Notes under the pieces: generated by a model | What the model was told of the DNA's origin: nothing | Database searches by the model: none | Seen by the model: only the letters and a program-made list of their open reading frames with translations | Shown here: positions 1 through 8,784 of the stretch, piece after piece | How positions within the stretch are numbered: the first letter of the stretch is position 1 | Layout: each line of letters begins with the position of its first letter | Program-made: the position numbers and the translations under genes | Source of the DNA: Streptomyces profundus | GTDB taxonomy: Bacteria; Actinomycetota; Actinomycetes; Streptomycetales; Streptomycetaceae | DNA: 64,000 nt | Assembly (NCBI RefSeq): GCF_020740535.1 | Contig: NZ_CP082362.1 | Coordinates: forward strand, 620,001 to 684,000 | Direction: 5' to 3'

Positions 1-81
1 GCCACCACCGCGCAACTGGTCGCCTGGCTCGGCCAGGCCGGCGCGTCCGGCACGAAGCTCCGGACGGGGGCGGCGCGGTGA
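1..81 (+). CDS. C-terminal end of an unidentified protein (partial)
   Basis: Frame 1 is open from the window edge to a TGA at 79-81, giving 26 residues ending ..SGTKLRTGAAR. The stop overlaps the GTG start of the next gene in a GTGA arrangement, so the two are translationally coupled and belong to one operon. The fragment is too short to identify. Its place upstream of a PhzE-like synthase makes it part of the natural-product cluster that continues to the left. Confidence 0.6.
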   Translation, partial: ATTAQLVAWLGQAGASGTKLRTGAAR

Positions 82-1988
82 GCGGCGCGGCGGGCTCGGT
101 CGCCGCGCGGGTGCTGGCCGGGAGCCCGCCGGCGTTCGCGGTGCTGCACCGGCCGCACGCGACGGGGCCTGACACCCTGGAGATCCTGCTGGGCGAGGTG
201 TCGACGCCCGCCACGCTCGCCGACATCCCCCTGCCGCCCCTGCCCCGCGCCACGGCCCACCGCCACCAGGCGCTGGTCGCCGTCCCGTTCCGCCAGATCG
301 CCGAGCGCGGGTTCCAGTGCACCGACGACGGGGCGCCGCTGCTGGCCCTGGCCGTGACCGAGCAGGCCGAGGTGGGGCGGGAGGAGTTCCTCGCCGCCGT
401 GCCCGACGTCCCGGTTCGGGTCACCGACGGGGGCTTCGACCTCGACGACCTGGCCTACGCGGCGGTCGTGCGGCGCGTCATCGGCGAGGAGATCGGGCAG
501 GGCGAGGGCGCGAACTTCGTGCTCAGGCGCCGCTACGAGGCGACCATCCCCGACTTCACGCCGGGCACGGCGCTGGCCGTCTTCCGGCGGCTGCTGGCCC
601 ACGAGACCGGCGCCTACTGGACGTTCCTCGTGCACACCGGCGCCCGCACGTTCGTCGGCGCCACGCCCGAGCGGCACGTCAGTCTCAGCGGCGGGACCGC
701 GGCGATGAACCCCATCAGCGGCACCTACCGCTACCCCGCCACGGGACCGACCGTGCCCGCGCTGCTCGACTTCCTCCACGACACCAAGGAGACGGACGAG
801 CTGTACATGGTCGTCGACGAGGAGCTGAAGATGATGGCGCGCGTCTGCGACGCGGAGGTCCGCCTGCACGGGCCGCACCTGCGGGAGATGTCGCGCCTGG
901 CGCACACCGAGTACCACATCACGGGACGCAGCACCCGCGACCCGCGCGCCATCCTCCGCGAGACGATGTTCGCCCCGACGGTGACCGGCAGCCCGCTGGA
1001 GAACGCCTGCCGCGTCATCAGCCGCCACGAGGTCGGCGGGCGCGGCTACTACAGCGGCGCCATGGCGCTGATCGGCCGGGACGAGGGCGGCGGTCCCTCG
1101 CTGGACTCGGCCATCGTGATCCGCACGGCCGAGATCGAGGCGTCCGGCCGGCTGAGCATCGGCGTCGGCGCCACCGTGGTCCGGCACTCCGACCCGGCCT
1201 CGGAAGCCGACGAGACACGGGCCAAGGCCGCCGGGCTGCTGTCGGCGATGGACTCTGACGGGCGCGGCGCGTTGGGCGGCGACCCGAGGGTCGCCGCCGC
1301 GCTGCGCCGCCGCAACGCGCAGGTCGCCCGGTTCTGGCTGGCCGAGGAGGATCGGCGCGCCGCGCGCGATCCGGCGCTCGCGGGGCGGCGCGTCCTGGTC
1401 GTCGACGCCGAGGACGAGTTCACCGCCATGCTGGCGCACCAACTCCGCTCGCTCGGGCTCACGGTGACGGTGCGCCCGGCGGGTGAGGCGTCCGCGTGGG
1501 AGGAGCACGACGTGGTCCTGATGGGGCCGGGCCCCGGTGACCCCAGGTCGGTGCGCGACCCCAGGATCGCCGCGGTGCGCGCCGCCGTGCGCGACCTGCT
1601 GGCCACGCGCCACCCCTTTCTCGCCGTGTGCCTCAGCCACCAGGTCCTGTGCCACGAGTTGGGCTTCGAGCTGACCCGCCGCTCCGCCCCCAACCAGGGG
1701 GCGCAGTCGGAGATCAACCTCTTCGGCGCGCGGGAGCGCGTCGGGTTCTACAACTCGTTCACGGCCACCTCCCCCGACGACAAGGTGGACTGCCCCGGCG
1801 CCGGCCCGGTGGAGGTCAGCAGGGATCCCACCACGGGGGAGGTGCACGCGCTGCGCGGCGGCGGCTTCGCGTCGGTGCAGTTCCACGCCGAGTCGGTGCT
1901 CACCAGGAACGGCGCGCGCCTCCTGGGCCGCCTGCTGACGGAGGTGCTGCACGGCACCGCCGGCGACACGAGCGGGGTGGCCGGATGA
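78..1988 (+). CDS. PhzE-like 2-amino-2-deoxyisochorismate/anthranilate synthase, fused synthase-amidotransferase
   Basis: A 636-residue fusion of a chorismate-binding (TrpE-type) domain, about residues 1-410, and a class I glutamine amidotransferase domain, about 440-625. The amidotransferase nucleophile is Cys518 in AVCLSHQ, with His603 and Glu605 in FHAES. The synthase half has the APTVTGSPLENACRVI and GRGYYSG motifs typical of the PhzE branch, which makes 2-amino-2-deoxyisochorismate (ADIC), rather than housekeeping TrpE. PhzE and its relative SgcD supply phenazine and the benzoxazolinate of enediyne C-1027. Glutamine supplies ammonia through the C-terminal domain. The gene starts at GTG 78 overlapping the previous stop and overlaps rmlA by ATGA. 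Whether the product is ADIC or anthranilate cannot be read from sequence alone. Confidence 0.88.
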   Translation: MSGAAGSVAARVLAGSPPAFAVLHRPHATGPDTLEILLGEVSTPATLADIPLPPLPRATAHRHQALVAVPFRQIAERGFQCTDDGAPLLALAVTEQAEVGREEFLAAVPDVPVRVTDGGFDLDDLAYAAVVRRVIGEEIGQGEGANFVLRRRYEATIPDFTPGTALAVFRRLLAHETGAYWTFLVHTGARTFVGATPERHVSLSGGTAAMNPISGTYRYPATGPTVPALLDFLHDTKETDELYMVVDEELKMMARVCDAEVRLHGPHLREMSRLAHTEYHITGRSTRDPRAILRETMFAPTVTGSPLENACRVISRHEVGGRGYYSGAMALIGRDEGGGPSLDSAIVIRTAEIEASGRLSIGVGATVVRHSDPASEADETRAKAAGLLSAMDSDGRGALGGDPRVAAALRRRNAQVARFWLAEEDRRAARDPALAGRRVLVVDAEDEFTAMLAHQLRSLGLTVTVRPAGEASAWEEHDVVLMGPGPGDPRSVRDPRIAAVRAAVRDLLATRHPFLAVCLSHQVLCHELGFELTRRSAPNQGAQSEINLFGARERVGFYNSFTATSPDDKVDCPGAGPVEVSRDPTTGEVHALRGGGFASVQFHAESVLTRNGARLLGRLLTEVLHGTAGDTSGVAG

Positions 1989-2872
1989 AGGGCATCATCC
2001 TGGCCGGCGGCAGCGGCAGCCGGCTGCGCCCGCTGACCGGCCCGTTGTCGAAGCAACTGCTGCCGGTCTACGACAAGCCGATGGTGTACTACCCGCTGTC
2101 GGTGCTGATGCTGGCCGGCATCCGCGACGTCCTGGTCATCTCGTCGGCGCAGCACACCGGCATGTTCCGGGCCCTGCTGGGCGACGGCTCCCGGCTCGGG
2201 CTGACGATCGACTACGCGGAGCAGAACAGCCCCAACGGCATCGCGGAGGCGTTCCTCATCGGGGCGGACCACATCGGTGACGACGATGTGGCCCTCATCC
2301 TGGGCGACAACGTCTTCCACGGCCCCGGCTTCTCCCACCTGCTCCAGTCGGCCGTCTCCGCCCTGGACGGCTGCACCCTGTTCGGCTACCCGGTCACCGA
2401 CCCGCAGCGCTATGGCGTCGGCGAGGTGGACGCGGGGGGCCGGCTGGTGTCCATCGAGGAGAAGCCGCGCCGCCCGCGTTCCAACCTCGCGATCACCGGC
2501 CTGTACCTCTACGACAGCGAGGTGGTGAGCATCGCGAAGAACATCACCCCGTCGGCCCGGGGGGAGTTGGAGATCACCGACGTCAACAACGCCTACCTGG
2601 AGCGGGATCGGGCGCGGCTGACCCGGCTTGGCCGCGGGTTCGCGTGGCTGGACATGGGCACCCACGAGTCGCTGCTCCAGGCCGGCCAGTACGTCCAGGT
2701 GCTGGAGCAGCGGCAGGGCGAACGCATCGCCTGCGTGGAGGAGGTGGCCCTGCGCATGGGGTTCATCACCCCCGAGCAGTGTTACCGGCTGGGCCTGGCC
2801 ATGGCGGGTTCGGGCTACGGCGACTACGTCCTGGACGTGGCGGCCCGGCACCTCGCCTCGGCCGCGAGGTGA
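1985..2872 (+). CDS. rmlA: Glucose-1-phosphate thymidylyltransferase
   Basis: Makes dTDP-glucose from glucose-1-phosphate and dTTP, the entry step to activated deoxysugars. The 295-residue product has the short RmlA/StrD form. The N-terminal nucleotide-binding signature ILAGGSGSRLRPLT is followed by SKQLLPVYDKPMVYYPL, and the sugar-binding region contains EKPRRPRSNLAITGLYLYD. ATG 1985 overlaps the upstream stop (ATGA), so it is coupled to the PhzE-like gene. Its place between a chorismate enzyme and an NDP-hexose 2,3-dehydratase indicates a dedicated cluster copy, not the cell-wall rhamnose gene. No 4,6-dehydratase is visible here; it is expected to the left. Confidence 0.93.
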   Translation: MKGIILAGGSGSRLRPLTGPLSKQLLPVYDKPMVYYPLSVLMLAGIRDVLVISSAQHTGMFRALLGDGSRLGLTIDYAEQNSPNGIAEAFLIGADHIGDDDVALILGDNVFHGPGFSHLLQSAVSALDGCTLFGYPVTDPQRYGVGEVDAGGRLVSIEEKPRRPRSNLAITGLYLYDSEVVSIAKNITPSARGELEITDVNNAYLERDRARLTRLGRGFAWLDMGTHESLLQAGQYVQVLEQRQGERIACVEEVALRMGFITPEQCYRLGLAMAGSGYGDYVLDVAARHLASAAR

Positions 2873-2909
2873 CGCGCCGGCCACCCGTCCGTCCTCGGTA
2901 AGGAGTCCG

Positions 2910-4355
2910 ATGAGCACGCCGACCCCGCCTCACCCCCGCCCGCCCGAACTCGCCCACGAGGTGAACGCCCACCGCATGGCGCGCTCCGCCCGCTCGCCCG
3001 GGGTCGTCGTCCCGTCGCTGCGGGACTTCCTCCGCTCGGTCGACGAGGCGCGGGAACGCATCTACACCACCGCGGAGCCGGTGCCCCTCGACCGCCTCGA
3101 CGGGTGGGACCACACCCCGGACGGGGCGGCCCTGGCCCACCGCAGCGGCGGGTTCTTCCGCGTCGTGGGGGTGAGTGTCGACATGCCGGACGGTGCCGTC
3201 CCGCGCTGGAGCCAGCCGATCATCCACCAGCCGGAGACCGGCATCCTCGGCTTCCTGGTGCGGGAGTTCGACGGGGTGCCGCATCTGCTGGCGCAGCTCA
3301 AGCCCGAGCCGGGGAACCGCAACGGGCTCCAGATCTCCCCCACCGTGCAGGCGACGCACAGCAACTACACCGGGCTGCACCGGGGCCGGCGCGTGCCGTA
3401 TCTGGAGCACTTCCTCGACCCGCCCCCGGGACGGGTGCTCGCCGATGTGCGCCAGTCCGAGCAGGGGGCCTGGTTCCTGGGCAAGCGGAACCGGAACATG
3501 GTGGTGGAGACCACGGCGGACGTCGAGGTGCTGGACGGCTTCCAGTGGCTGACGCTCGGCCAGCTGCACGGGCTGCTGTCCGTCGACGACATGGTGAACA
3601 TGGACAGCCGCACCGTGCTCTCCTGTCTGCCGTTCAGCGGCGCCGGCGCGCCGACGGCCGGGTCGGGCTTCGGCGCCGCCCTGGACCGATCGTGCGGTCC
3701 GGAGGGCGGCGCGCTGCACTCCACCACCGACCTCCTCAGCTGGGTCACCGGGGCCCGCAGCGTCGCCCGAGGGTCGACGACCCGCGCGCCGCTGCGTTCG
3801 CTGCCGGGCTGGCGGCAGGCCGACGGGCGCATCTCGCACGAGGACGGCCTGTTCTTCGACGTGATCGGGGTGCGGGTCGAGGCGGCAGGACGGGAGGTCG
3901 ACCGCTGGAGCCAGCCGATGCTGGCCGCCCGTGGCACGGGCCTCGTCGCGCTGCTGGTCGCCGAGTTCGGCGGCGTCCTGCACCTCCTGCTGAACCTGCG
4001 GCCGGAGCCCGGGCTGCTCGACGGGCCCGAGCTGGCGCCGACCGTGCAGTGCACGCCGGACACGTACGCGCGGCTGCCGGCCGACGCCCGTCCGGTCTTC
4101 CTCGACGAGATCCTCGCCGCCGGCCCCGAGCGCGTCAGGTTCGACGCCGTCCAGTCCGACGAGGGTGGGCGTTTCTACCACACCGCCAGCCGTCATCTCG
4201 TCGTCGAGACCGACCCGCTGCCCGAGCCGCCCGGCTTCCGGTGGATGACCCTGCGCCAGGCGCAGGAGCTCCTCCGGCACAGCAACTACCTCAATGTGCA
4301 GGCGCGCAGCCTGCTGGCCTGCCTGCGCAGCCTCACCGGTCGAGAGGAGCCATGA
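2910..4355 (+). CDS. NDP-hexose 2,3-dehydratase (EvaA/OleV/TylX3 family)
   Basis: Removes the 2-hydroxyl from dTDP-4-keto-6-deoxyglucose, the committed step to 2,6-dideoxysugars. The 481-residue protein shows the internal duplication characteristic of this family, which is two Nudix-like halves. The first half carries PRWSQPII, GFLVREFDGVPHLLAQLKPEPG and SPTVQ; the second carries DRWSQPML, ALLVAEFGGVLHLLLNLRPEPG and APTVQ at matching spacing. Start ATG 2910 has an AAGGAG ribosome site eight bases upstream. It closes the rmlA operon. A 3-ketoreductase and further sugar genes are not in the window, so the final sugar is unknown. Confidence 0.92.
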   Translation: MSTPTPPHPRPPELAHEVNAHRMARSARSPGVVVPSLRDFLRSVDEARERIYTTAEPVPLDRLDGWDHTPDGAALAHRSGGFFRVVGVSVDMPDGAVPRWSQPIIHQPETGILGFLVREFDGVPHLLAQLKPEPGNRNGLQISPTVQATHSNYTGLHRGRRVPYLEHFLDPPPGRVLADVRQSEQGAWFLGKRNRNMVVETTADVEVLDGFQWLTLGQLHGLLSVDDMVNMDSRTVLSCLPFSGAGAPTAGSGFGAALDRSCGPEGGALHSTTDLLSWVTGARSVARGSTTRAPLRSLPGWRQADGRISHEDGLFFDVIGVRVEAAGREVDRWSQPMLAARGTGLVALLVAEFGGVLHLLLNLRPEPGLLDGPELAPTVQCTPDTYARLPADARPVFLDEILAAGPERVRFDAVQSDEGGRFYHTASRHLVVETDPLPEPPGFRWMTLRQAQELLRHSNYLNVQARSLLACLRSLTGREEP

Positions 4356-4391
4356 CCGGCCGGCGGGCCGGGGCCGGGGCCGGGGCCCGGC

Positions 4392-4760
4392 TCACACGGC
4401 CTCCACCACGGGCGGGGCGGCGGCGATCACCTCGTCGAGCACGGCACGCGACGCGCTCAGCTCGTCGATGACGTTGGTGAGCCGGGCCCTGGCCTCGTGC
4501 AGGTCGTCCATCATCTCGGCGCAGGTGGGGACCAGCTTCTCGCCGTCGTCCCGCATGCACGGCAGCACCTCGGCGATGAGGACGGTGGGCAGACCGGCGG
4601 ACAGCAGGGTGCGGATGCGGCGCACCGCCTCCACGTCCCCCTCCTGGTACTCGCGGTACCCGCTGGGGCGCCGGTACGGATGCAGGAGCCCCTGCTCCTC
4701 GTAGTAACGGAGCAGCCGTTCGCTGACCCCGGTGCGACGCGAGAACTCCCCGATCCGCAC
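4392..4760 (-). CDS. MerR-family transcriptional regulator
   Basis: A 122-residue protein with an N-terminal MerR winged helix (MRIGEFSRRTGVSERLLRYYEEQGLL, RRPSGYREY) followed by the long dimerisation helix expected of the family. The GTG start at 4760 is preceded by GGAGGAG. It is divergent from the exporter at 4876, with a MerR-type dyad between them, so the likely role is effector-dependent activation of the exporter. The C-terminal effector part (DELSASRAVLDEVIAA) has a single cysteine (Cys in LPCMRDD), so metal sensing is unlikely and a drug ligand is more probable. The start region overlaps the shared promoter area, which suggests autoregulation. Confidence 0.9.
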   Translation of the reverse strand: MRIGEFSRRTGVSERLLRYYEEQGLLHPYRRPSGYREYQEGDVEAVRRIRTLLSAGLPTVLIAEVLPCMRDDGEKLVPTCAEMMDDLHEARARLTNVIDELSASRAVLDEVIAAAPPVVEAV

Positions 4761-4789
4761 TGACCACTCCTCCGACGGCCCATCACGAC

Positions 4790-4821
4790 TTGACTCTCAC
4801 ATCGGTGTCAAAGCTTAACGT
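4790..4821. promoter_or_regulatory. MerR operator and promoter of the exporter gene
   Basis: TTGACT at 4790-4795 and TAACGT at 4816-4821 form a -35/-10 pair with a 20-bp spacer. Spacers of 19-20 bp are the hallmark of MerR-activated promoters. An inverted repeat lies in this region, TTGACTC at 4790-4796 facing GTGTCAA at 4805-4811 (one mismatch). The site is in the divergent gap between the merR-like gene and the exporter. Confidence 0.6.
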
Positions 4822-4875
4822 GCTGCTGACGCGGCGTCATCCGCATCTCCCCTGATCCGAGCGAAGGAGACACCT

Positions 4876-6447
4876 GTGACCACCGGCGACAGCGCACCGC
4901 AGCGGGCGGGGCGGCGGGAGTGGATCGGGCTGGCCGTACTCGCCCTGCCCACCGTCGTGCTGGCGATGGACATGACCGTGCTGCATCTGGCCGCCCCCAC
5001 CATCAGTGCGGATCTCTCCCCCACGGGCAGCCAGTTGCTGTGGATCCTGGACATCTACGGCTTCCTGATCGCCGGTTTCCTGATGACCATGGGGACACTC
5101 GGCGACCGCATCGGGCGCCGCCGGCTGCTGCTCGCCGGCGCCGCCGCGTTCACCGCCGCCTCGGTGCTGGCCGCCTACGCGCAGAGCGCCGAGATGCTCA
5201 TCGCCGCACGGGCGTTGCTGGGGGTGGCCGGCGCCACCCTGATGCCCTCGACGTTGGCGCTGATCTCGACGATGTTCGCCGTTCCGGCCCAACGCTCGTT
5301 CGCGGTCGCGGTCTGGATGACCGCGTTCATCAGCGGCGAGGCCATCGGCCCGCTGGTGGGCGGCGCGCTGCTGGAGTTCTTCTGGTGGGGCTCCGTCTTC
5401 CTCATCGCCGTGCCGGTGATGCTGCTGCTGCTCGTCGCCGGGCCCCGGCTGTTGCCCGAGCAGCGCGGGGGGCGCGCGGCCGGGCGCTTCGACGTGGTCA
5501 GTGCGGTGCTCTCGATGGTGGCCGTGCTCTCCCTGGTGTACGCCGTCAAACGGCTGTCGGAGTCAGGGCCCGGGACGGTGCCGCTGGCGTGGGCGCTGTT
5601 GGGTCTCGCCGTCGGCGGGGTGTTCCTGCGGCGGCAGAAGAAGCTCGCCGAACCCCTGTTGGACCTGGGGCTCTTCCGTCTCCCGGCGTTCAGCGCCGCC
5701 CTGAGCACCCAGACGCTGGCGGTGTGCGGAATGGCCGGCACCCAGCTGCTGCTGATGCAGTACCTCCAGTCCGTCATCGGTCTCTCGCCGCTGGAGGCGG
5801 GGCTGTGGACGCTGCCGGCGGTCGCCGTCGGGATCGGCGGCACGCTGCTGGCGCCCAAGGTGGTGGCCGTGGTGCGGCCGGCGATCGTGGTCGCCGTGTG
5901 CCTGGTGGTGGCCGCCGTGGGCGCGGCGCTGGTCACCGCGGCGGACGGCGAGGACGGCCTGGCGTGGGCGGTCACCGGCTTCACCGTGCTGTATGTCGGC
6001 ATCACCCCGATCCTCGCCCTGACCACGGACCTGATCGTCGGCTCGGCGCCGCCGGAGCGCGCCGGCGCCGCCTCGGCCATCTCGGAGAGCGGCGCCGAAC
6101 TCGGCCTGGCCCTGGGCATGGCGCTGCTGGGCAGCCTGGGCCTCGCCGTCTACCGGCAGCAGCTGGCCGACCACGCGCCGGACGGCGTCGGCGACGAGGC
6201 GTTGCACGACGCCCAGGAGACCATCGGCGGCGCGGTCAGCACCGCGGAGGATCTGCCGGAGCCGCTGGGCGGCGCGCTGCTCGACGCGGCCCGCGAGGCG
6301 TTCACCACCGGGCTGCACGCCACGGCGCTGCTCACGGCGGTCGCCCTCCTGGGCGCGGCCGTGCTGGCCGCGGTGTCCCTGCGCCGCACCCCGCCCACCG
6401 GTCAGGAGTCGCCGGACCAGGAGCCGGAGCCGGCCAAGGCGGCCTGA
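4876..6447 (+). CDS. MFS multidrug exporter, DHA2 (14-TM) family
   Basis: Proton-coupled drug efflux protein of 523 residues in the cytoplasmic membrane, resembling the SmvA/LfrA/QacA group. Motif A GTLGDRIGRRRLLL lies between the second and third membrane segments, and motif C (AFISGEAIGPLVGGALLEFF) is in the fifth. Hydrophobic segments support about 14 helices, ending in a hydrophilic tail. GTG 4876 has AAGGAG six bases upstream. It probably exports the product of the adjoining cluster or gives resistance to it, under the divergent MerR protein. Confidence 0.9.
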   Translation: MTTGDSAPQRAGRREWIGLAVLALPTVVLAMDMTVLHLAAPTISADLSPTGSQLLWILDIYGFLIAGFLMTMGTLGDRIGRRRLLLAGAAAFTAASVLAAYAQSAEMLIAARALLGVAGATLMPSTLALISTMFAVPAQRSFAVAVWMTAFISGEAIGPLVGGALLEFFWWGSVFLIAVPVMLLLLVAGPRLLPEQRGGRAAGRFDVVSAVLSMVAVLSLVYAVKRLSESGPGTVPLAWALLGLAVGGVFLRRQKKLAEPLLDLGLFRLPAFSAALSTQTLAVCGMAGTQLLLMQYLQSVIGLSPLEAGLWTLPAVAVGIGGTLLAPKVVAVVRPAIVVAVCLVVAAVGAALVTAADGEDGLAWAVTGFTVLYVGITPILALTTDLIVGSAPPERAGAASAISESGAELGLALGMALLGSLGLAVYRQQLADHAPDGVGDEALHDAQETIGGAVSTAEDLPEPLGGALLDAAREAFTTGLHATALLTAVALLGAAVLAAVSLRRTPPTGQESPDQEPEPAKAA

Positions 6448-6489
6448 CGGAGCCGCGCCGCCTGCCCTTGCTCCGCCGCGCCGGGCTCC

Positions 6490-6536
6490 GATCGGGGACG
6501 AACAGCGCACCGCCACCGTGCTGTTCGTCCCCGATC
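6490..6536. terminator. Bidirectional terminator hairpin
   Basis: A perfect 17-bp inverted repeat GATCGGGGACGAACAGC (6490-6506) and its complement (6520-6536) enclose a 13-base loop. It sits between the convergent exporter and amylase genes, so it probably ends transcription from both sides. Confidence 0.85.
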
Positions 6537-6552
6537 CTCTCTCCGTACCGGG

Positions 6553-8307
6553 TCAGGGGCGCCAGGTGTCGTTCAGGGTGAGGGAGCCGTTCTGCGGGAC
6601 GGTGCCCGTGCGGTTGGCGCCGCTCTCCCAGACGACTCCGGGCTGTCCGTCCACGCGGCGGAGGTACTTGTACTCGAAGGTCGTACCGGTCGGCAGAGCG
6701 AGGGTGGCACGCCAGATCGGGTAGGTGTCGGCGCTGAGCCGGACGGCCCGCTCCGGGTTCCAGTCGCCGAGCTGCGGGACGCTGCCGACGACATGGACGC
6801 TCTCGCCCCAGGCCGTCTCCGCCTCGACCTGGAACGAGGCGCCCGCGACCGGATCGGGCTGGCCCGGGCCGCCGCCGCCTTCGCAGGTGCGGGCTCCGGT
6901 GTGCAGGGCCAGCGCGGTGTCGCCGCCGAGGGTGGCGGTGAACCGGCCGGCGCCGTCGACGGTGACCGAACCGCCGCTCTGGACGTCGCAGTAGGTGCCG
7001 GCGGCGAGCGAGGTCTGGAAGGTCTGGCTCAGCGAGCCGGATTCGTGGTTGATGACGACATACGCCTGGTCGCCGCGGCCGAAGGCGATGGCATCGTTGC
7101 CGTTGTCCCACCAGTCGGTGACGGACTGGCCGCGACTGACGTTGCGGAACTCGACCATGCTCTCGATCTCGGGCCAGGCGTGCTGGCACGTCCAGCCGTC
7201 CTGCCAGCAGGCGTTCACCTGCCCGTTGCCGGGCGGGCCCGCGTCGTGGTCGCTGAACTCGTAGCCGGAGTGGACATCGGGTGTCCCGTAGGGCCAGGCC
7301 AGCATGAAGACGTTGGCCAGGGTGTAGTTCGCGCCGCTCCGGTAGTTGAGCGTCGAGCCGTTGCGCTCGGTGTCGTGGTTGTCCACGAAGACCGCCGAGC
7401 CGCCGCTGGGCATGTAGCCCCAGCCCTCGCCGAAGTTCTCCAGGTACGCGAGGCTCTCGTTCTCGAAGATCCGCTTGAGGTCCCTGCCGTAGCGGAACTC
7501 CTGGACGTCGCCGGTCCCCAGGTACTCGTCGGGGAGGATCGCCTCACCCGCGCCGTGGATCGCCTCCTGCTTCCAGTAGACGTTCGGGTCGGACAGCCGG
7601 GAGCGGATGGCGGCGAGGTCGCCGGCGGGGATGTGCTTGACGGCGTCGACCCGGAAGCCGGCCACGCCGAGGGAGAGAAGGTCGTCGAGGTAGTCGGCGA
7701 TGCGCTGCCGGACGTAGTCCTTGCCGGTGTTCAGGTCGGCCAGCCCGACCAGCTCGCAGTTCTGCACGTTGTAGCGGTCGCCGTAGTTGTCGCCGATGTC
7801 GCGGCGGCAGTCGTTGAAGTCCCAGTCGCTGTAGGGCGCGGCGGGGTAGTCGTACTTGGTGTAGGACGATCCGCCCGTGCCGGTGCCCGAGCCGGCCGAC
7901 ATGTGGTTGATCACCGCGTCGACGACCACGCCCACGCCGGCGTCGCGGCAGGTGGAGACCATGTTCTGGAACTGTGCGCGATTGCCGAGGCGGCTGTTGA
8001 TCTCATAGCTGACGGGCTGGTAATTGGTCCACCACTGGCCGCCCTGGATCTGCTCCTGCGGCGGGGAGACCTGGACATAGCCGTATCCGGCCGGGCCGAG
8101 CCTGGTGGTGCACTCGCGGGCGATGGAGTCGAAGTTCCAGTTGAACAGCACCGCCGTGACATCCCGGTCTCCGGGCGGCGCCGCCTGCGCGGCGGGGGCG
8201 GTGAGGCCGACGACGGTCGCCGTCGCGGCGACCAGGCCGGCGAGGAGCGCGCTACCGAAGCGCCTGAGTCTTCGAACGCGGGGTCTTCCCTGGGAACGTG
8301 CGGACAT
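6553..8307 (-). CDS. Secreted alpha-amylase, GH13 with C-terminal CBM20
   Basis: Hydrolyses internal alpha-1,4 bonds of starch outside the cell. The 584-residue precursor has a signal peptide (RVRRLRRFG, hydrophobic core, cleavage after AQA at about residue 42). The GH13 barrel carries the nucleophile Asp221 in GFRVDAVKH, general acid Glu248 in WKQEAIH and Asp312 in FVDNHD. A glycine/proline linker ([10 protein letters not shown]) leads to a starch-binding CBM20 domain with [19 protein letters not shown] and FEYKYLR. ATG 8307 has GGAGG just upstream; a longer open frame upstream lacks coding character. Typical of Streptomyces amylases. Likely regulation is described under the upstream promoter. 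Confidence 0.95.
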   Translation of the reverse strand: MSARSQGRPRVRRLRRFGSALLAGLVAATATVVGLTAPAAQAAPPGDRDVTAVLFNWNFDSIARECTTRLGPAGYGYVQVSPPQEQIQGGQWWTNYQPVSYEINSRLGNRAQFQNMVSTCRDAGVGVVVDAVINHMSAGSGTGTGGSSYTKYDYPAAPYSDWDFNDCRRDIGDNYGDRYNVQNCELVGLADLNTGKDYVRQRIADYLDDLLSLGVAGFRVDAVKHIPAGDLAAIRSRLSDPNVYWKQEAIHGAGEAILPDEYLGTGDVQEFRYGRDLKRIFENESLAYLENFGEGWGYMPSGGSAVFVDNHDTERNGSTLNYRSGANYTLANVFMLAWPYGTPDVHSGYEFSDHDAGPPGNGQVNACWQDGWTCQHAWPEIESMVEFRNVSRGQSVTDWWDNGNDAIAFGRGDQAYVVINHESGSLSQTFQTSLAAGTYCDVQSGGSVTVDGAGRFTATLGGDTALALHTGARTCEGGGGPGQPDPVAGASFQVEAETAWGESVHVVGSVPQLGDWNPERAVRLSADTYPIWRATLALPTGTTFEYKYLRRVDGQPGVVWESGANRTGTVPQNGSLTLNDTWRP

Positions 8308-8388
8308 GATGCCTCCTGGCGAGGTGAGGTGCGACCGACGAGACAACGCGCCCTGCCCGCAAGAACAGCCAACCTCACGCGACTCTTT

Positions 8389-8438
8389 CTGCAAGGATTT
8401 GCATGACGCAACGTAGAGCGCCCCTGAAACGCGGTCAA
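8389..8438 (-). promoter_or_regulatory. Amylase promoter with CTTGCAG operator-like repeats
   Basis: On the minus strand, TTGACC (8438-8433) and TACGTT (8415-8410) are separated by exactly 17 bp, a good -35/-10 pair. Just downstream, TGCAAA and CTTGCAG (8395-8389) occur as short direct repeats. A second CTTGCAG lies upstream at 8500-8494 and a CTTGCGG variant at 8363-8357. Similar short heptamer repeats are described as MalR/Reg1 targets in Streptomyces amylase promoters. Repression by a LacI-type maltose regulator is inferred. Confidence 0.6.
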
Positions 8439-8525
8439 TACCCCGCGCACGGAACGCCACCCCCCTCCCACCCACCACCCGGGGACGCCCCGCCTGCAAG
8501 CGGTTGACAGAACTTTCACCAGGGG

Positions 8526-8675
8526 ATGCGCCATCTCGGGCTGGCGCGGGTCCTGTTGACCCGTGATGAGGGGAACGTCCCCTCCGCCCGGGCCATCGAG
8601 GCGAACGGCGGTGTGCTGGAGGATGTCCGTCAGACCGGCGTCGGGTGGAAGCGGCGCTACCGGATCACGCTCTGA
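8526..8675 (+). pseudogene. GNAT acetyltransferase C-terminal remnant
   Basis: The plus frame from 8526 to the TGA at 8673-8675 reads [20 protein letters not shown], then [10 protein letters not shown] and KRRYRITL. This matches the end of RimI-type GNAT acetyltransferases (usual form RVLVTCDEDNxxSRRxIEANGG, ending KRRYWI). The acetyl-CoA-binding R/Q-x-x-G-x-G/A motif and everything N-terminal to it are missing, replaced by the amylase upstream region. It is a deletion remnant, not a working gene. Confidence 0.65.
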
Positions 8676-8784
8676 CGAGGCCGGTCACCGCCGCCGTCCG
8701 GGCGCGGCGGCGACGTGGGCGGTGGTCGCCCACGACAGGCGGCAGGACGGTGGCGTGCCGATCCTCGCCGGGCCAGGGGGCGGT

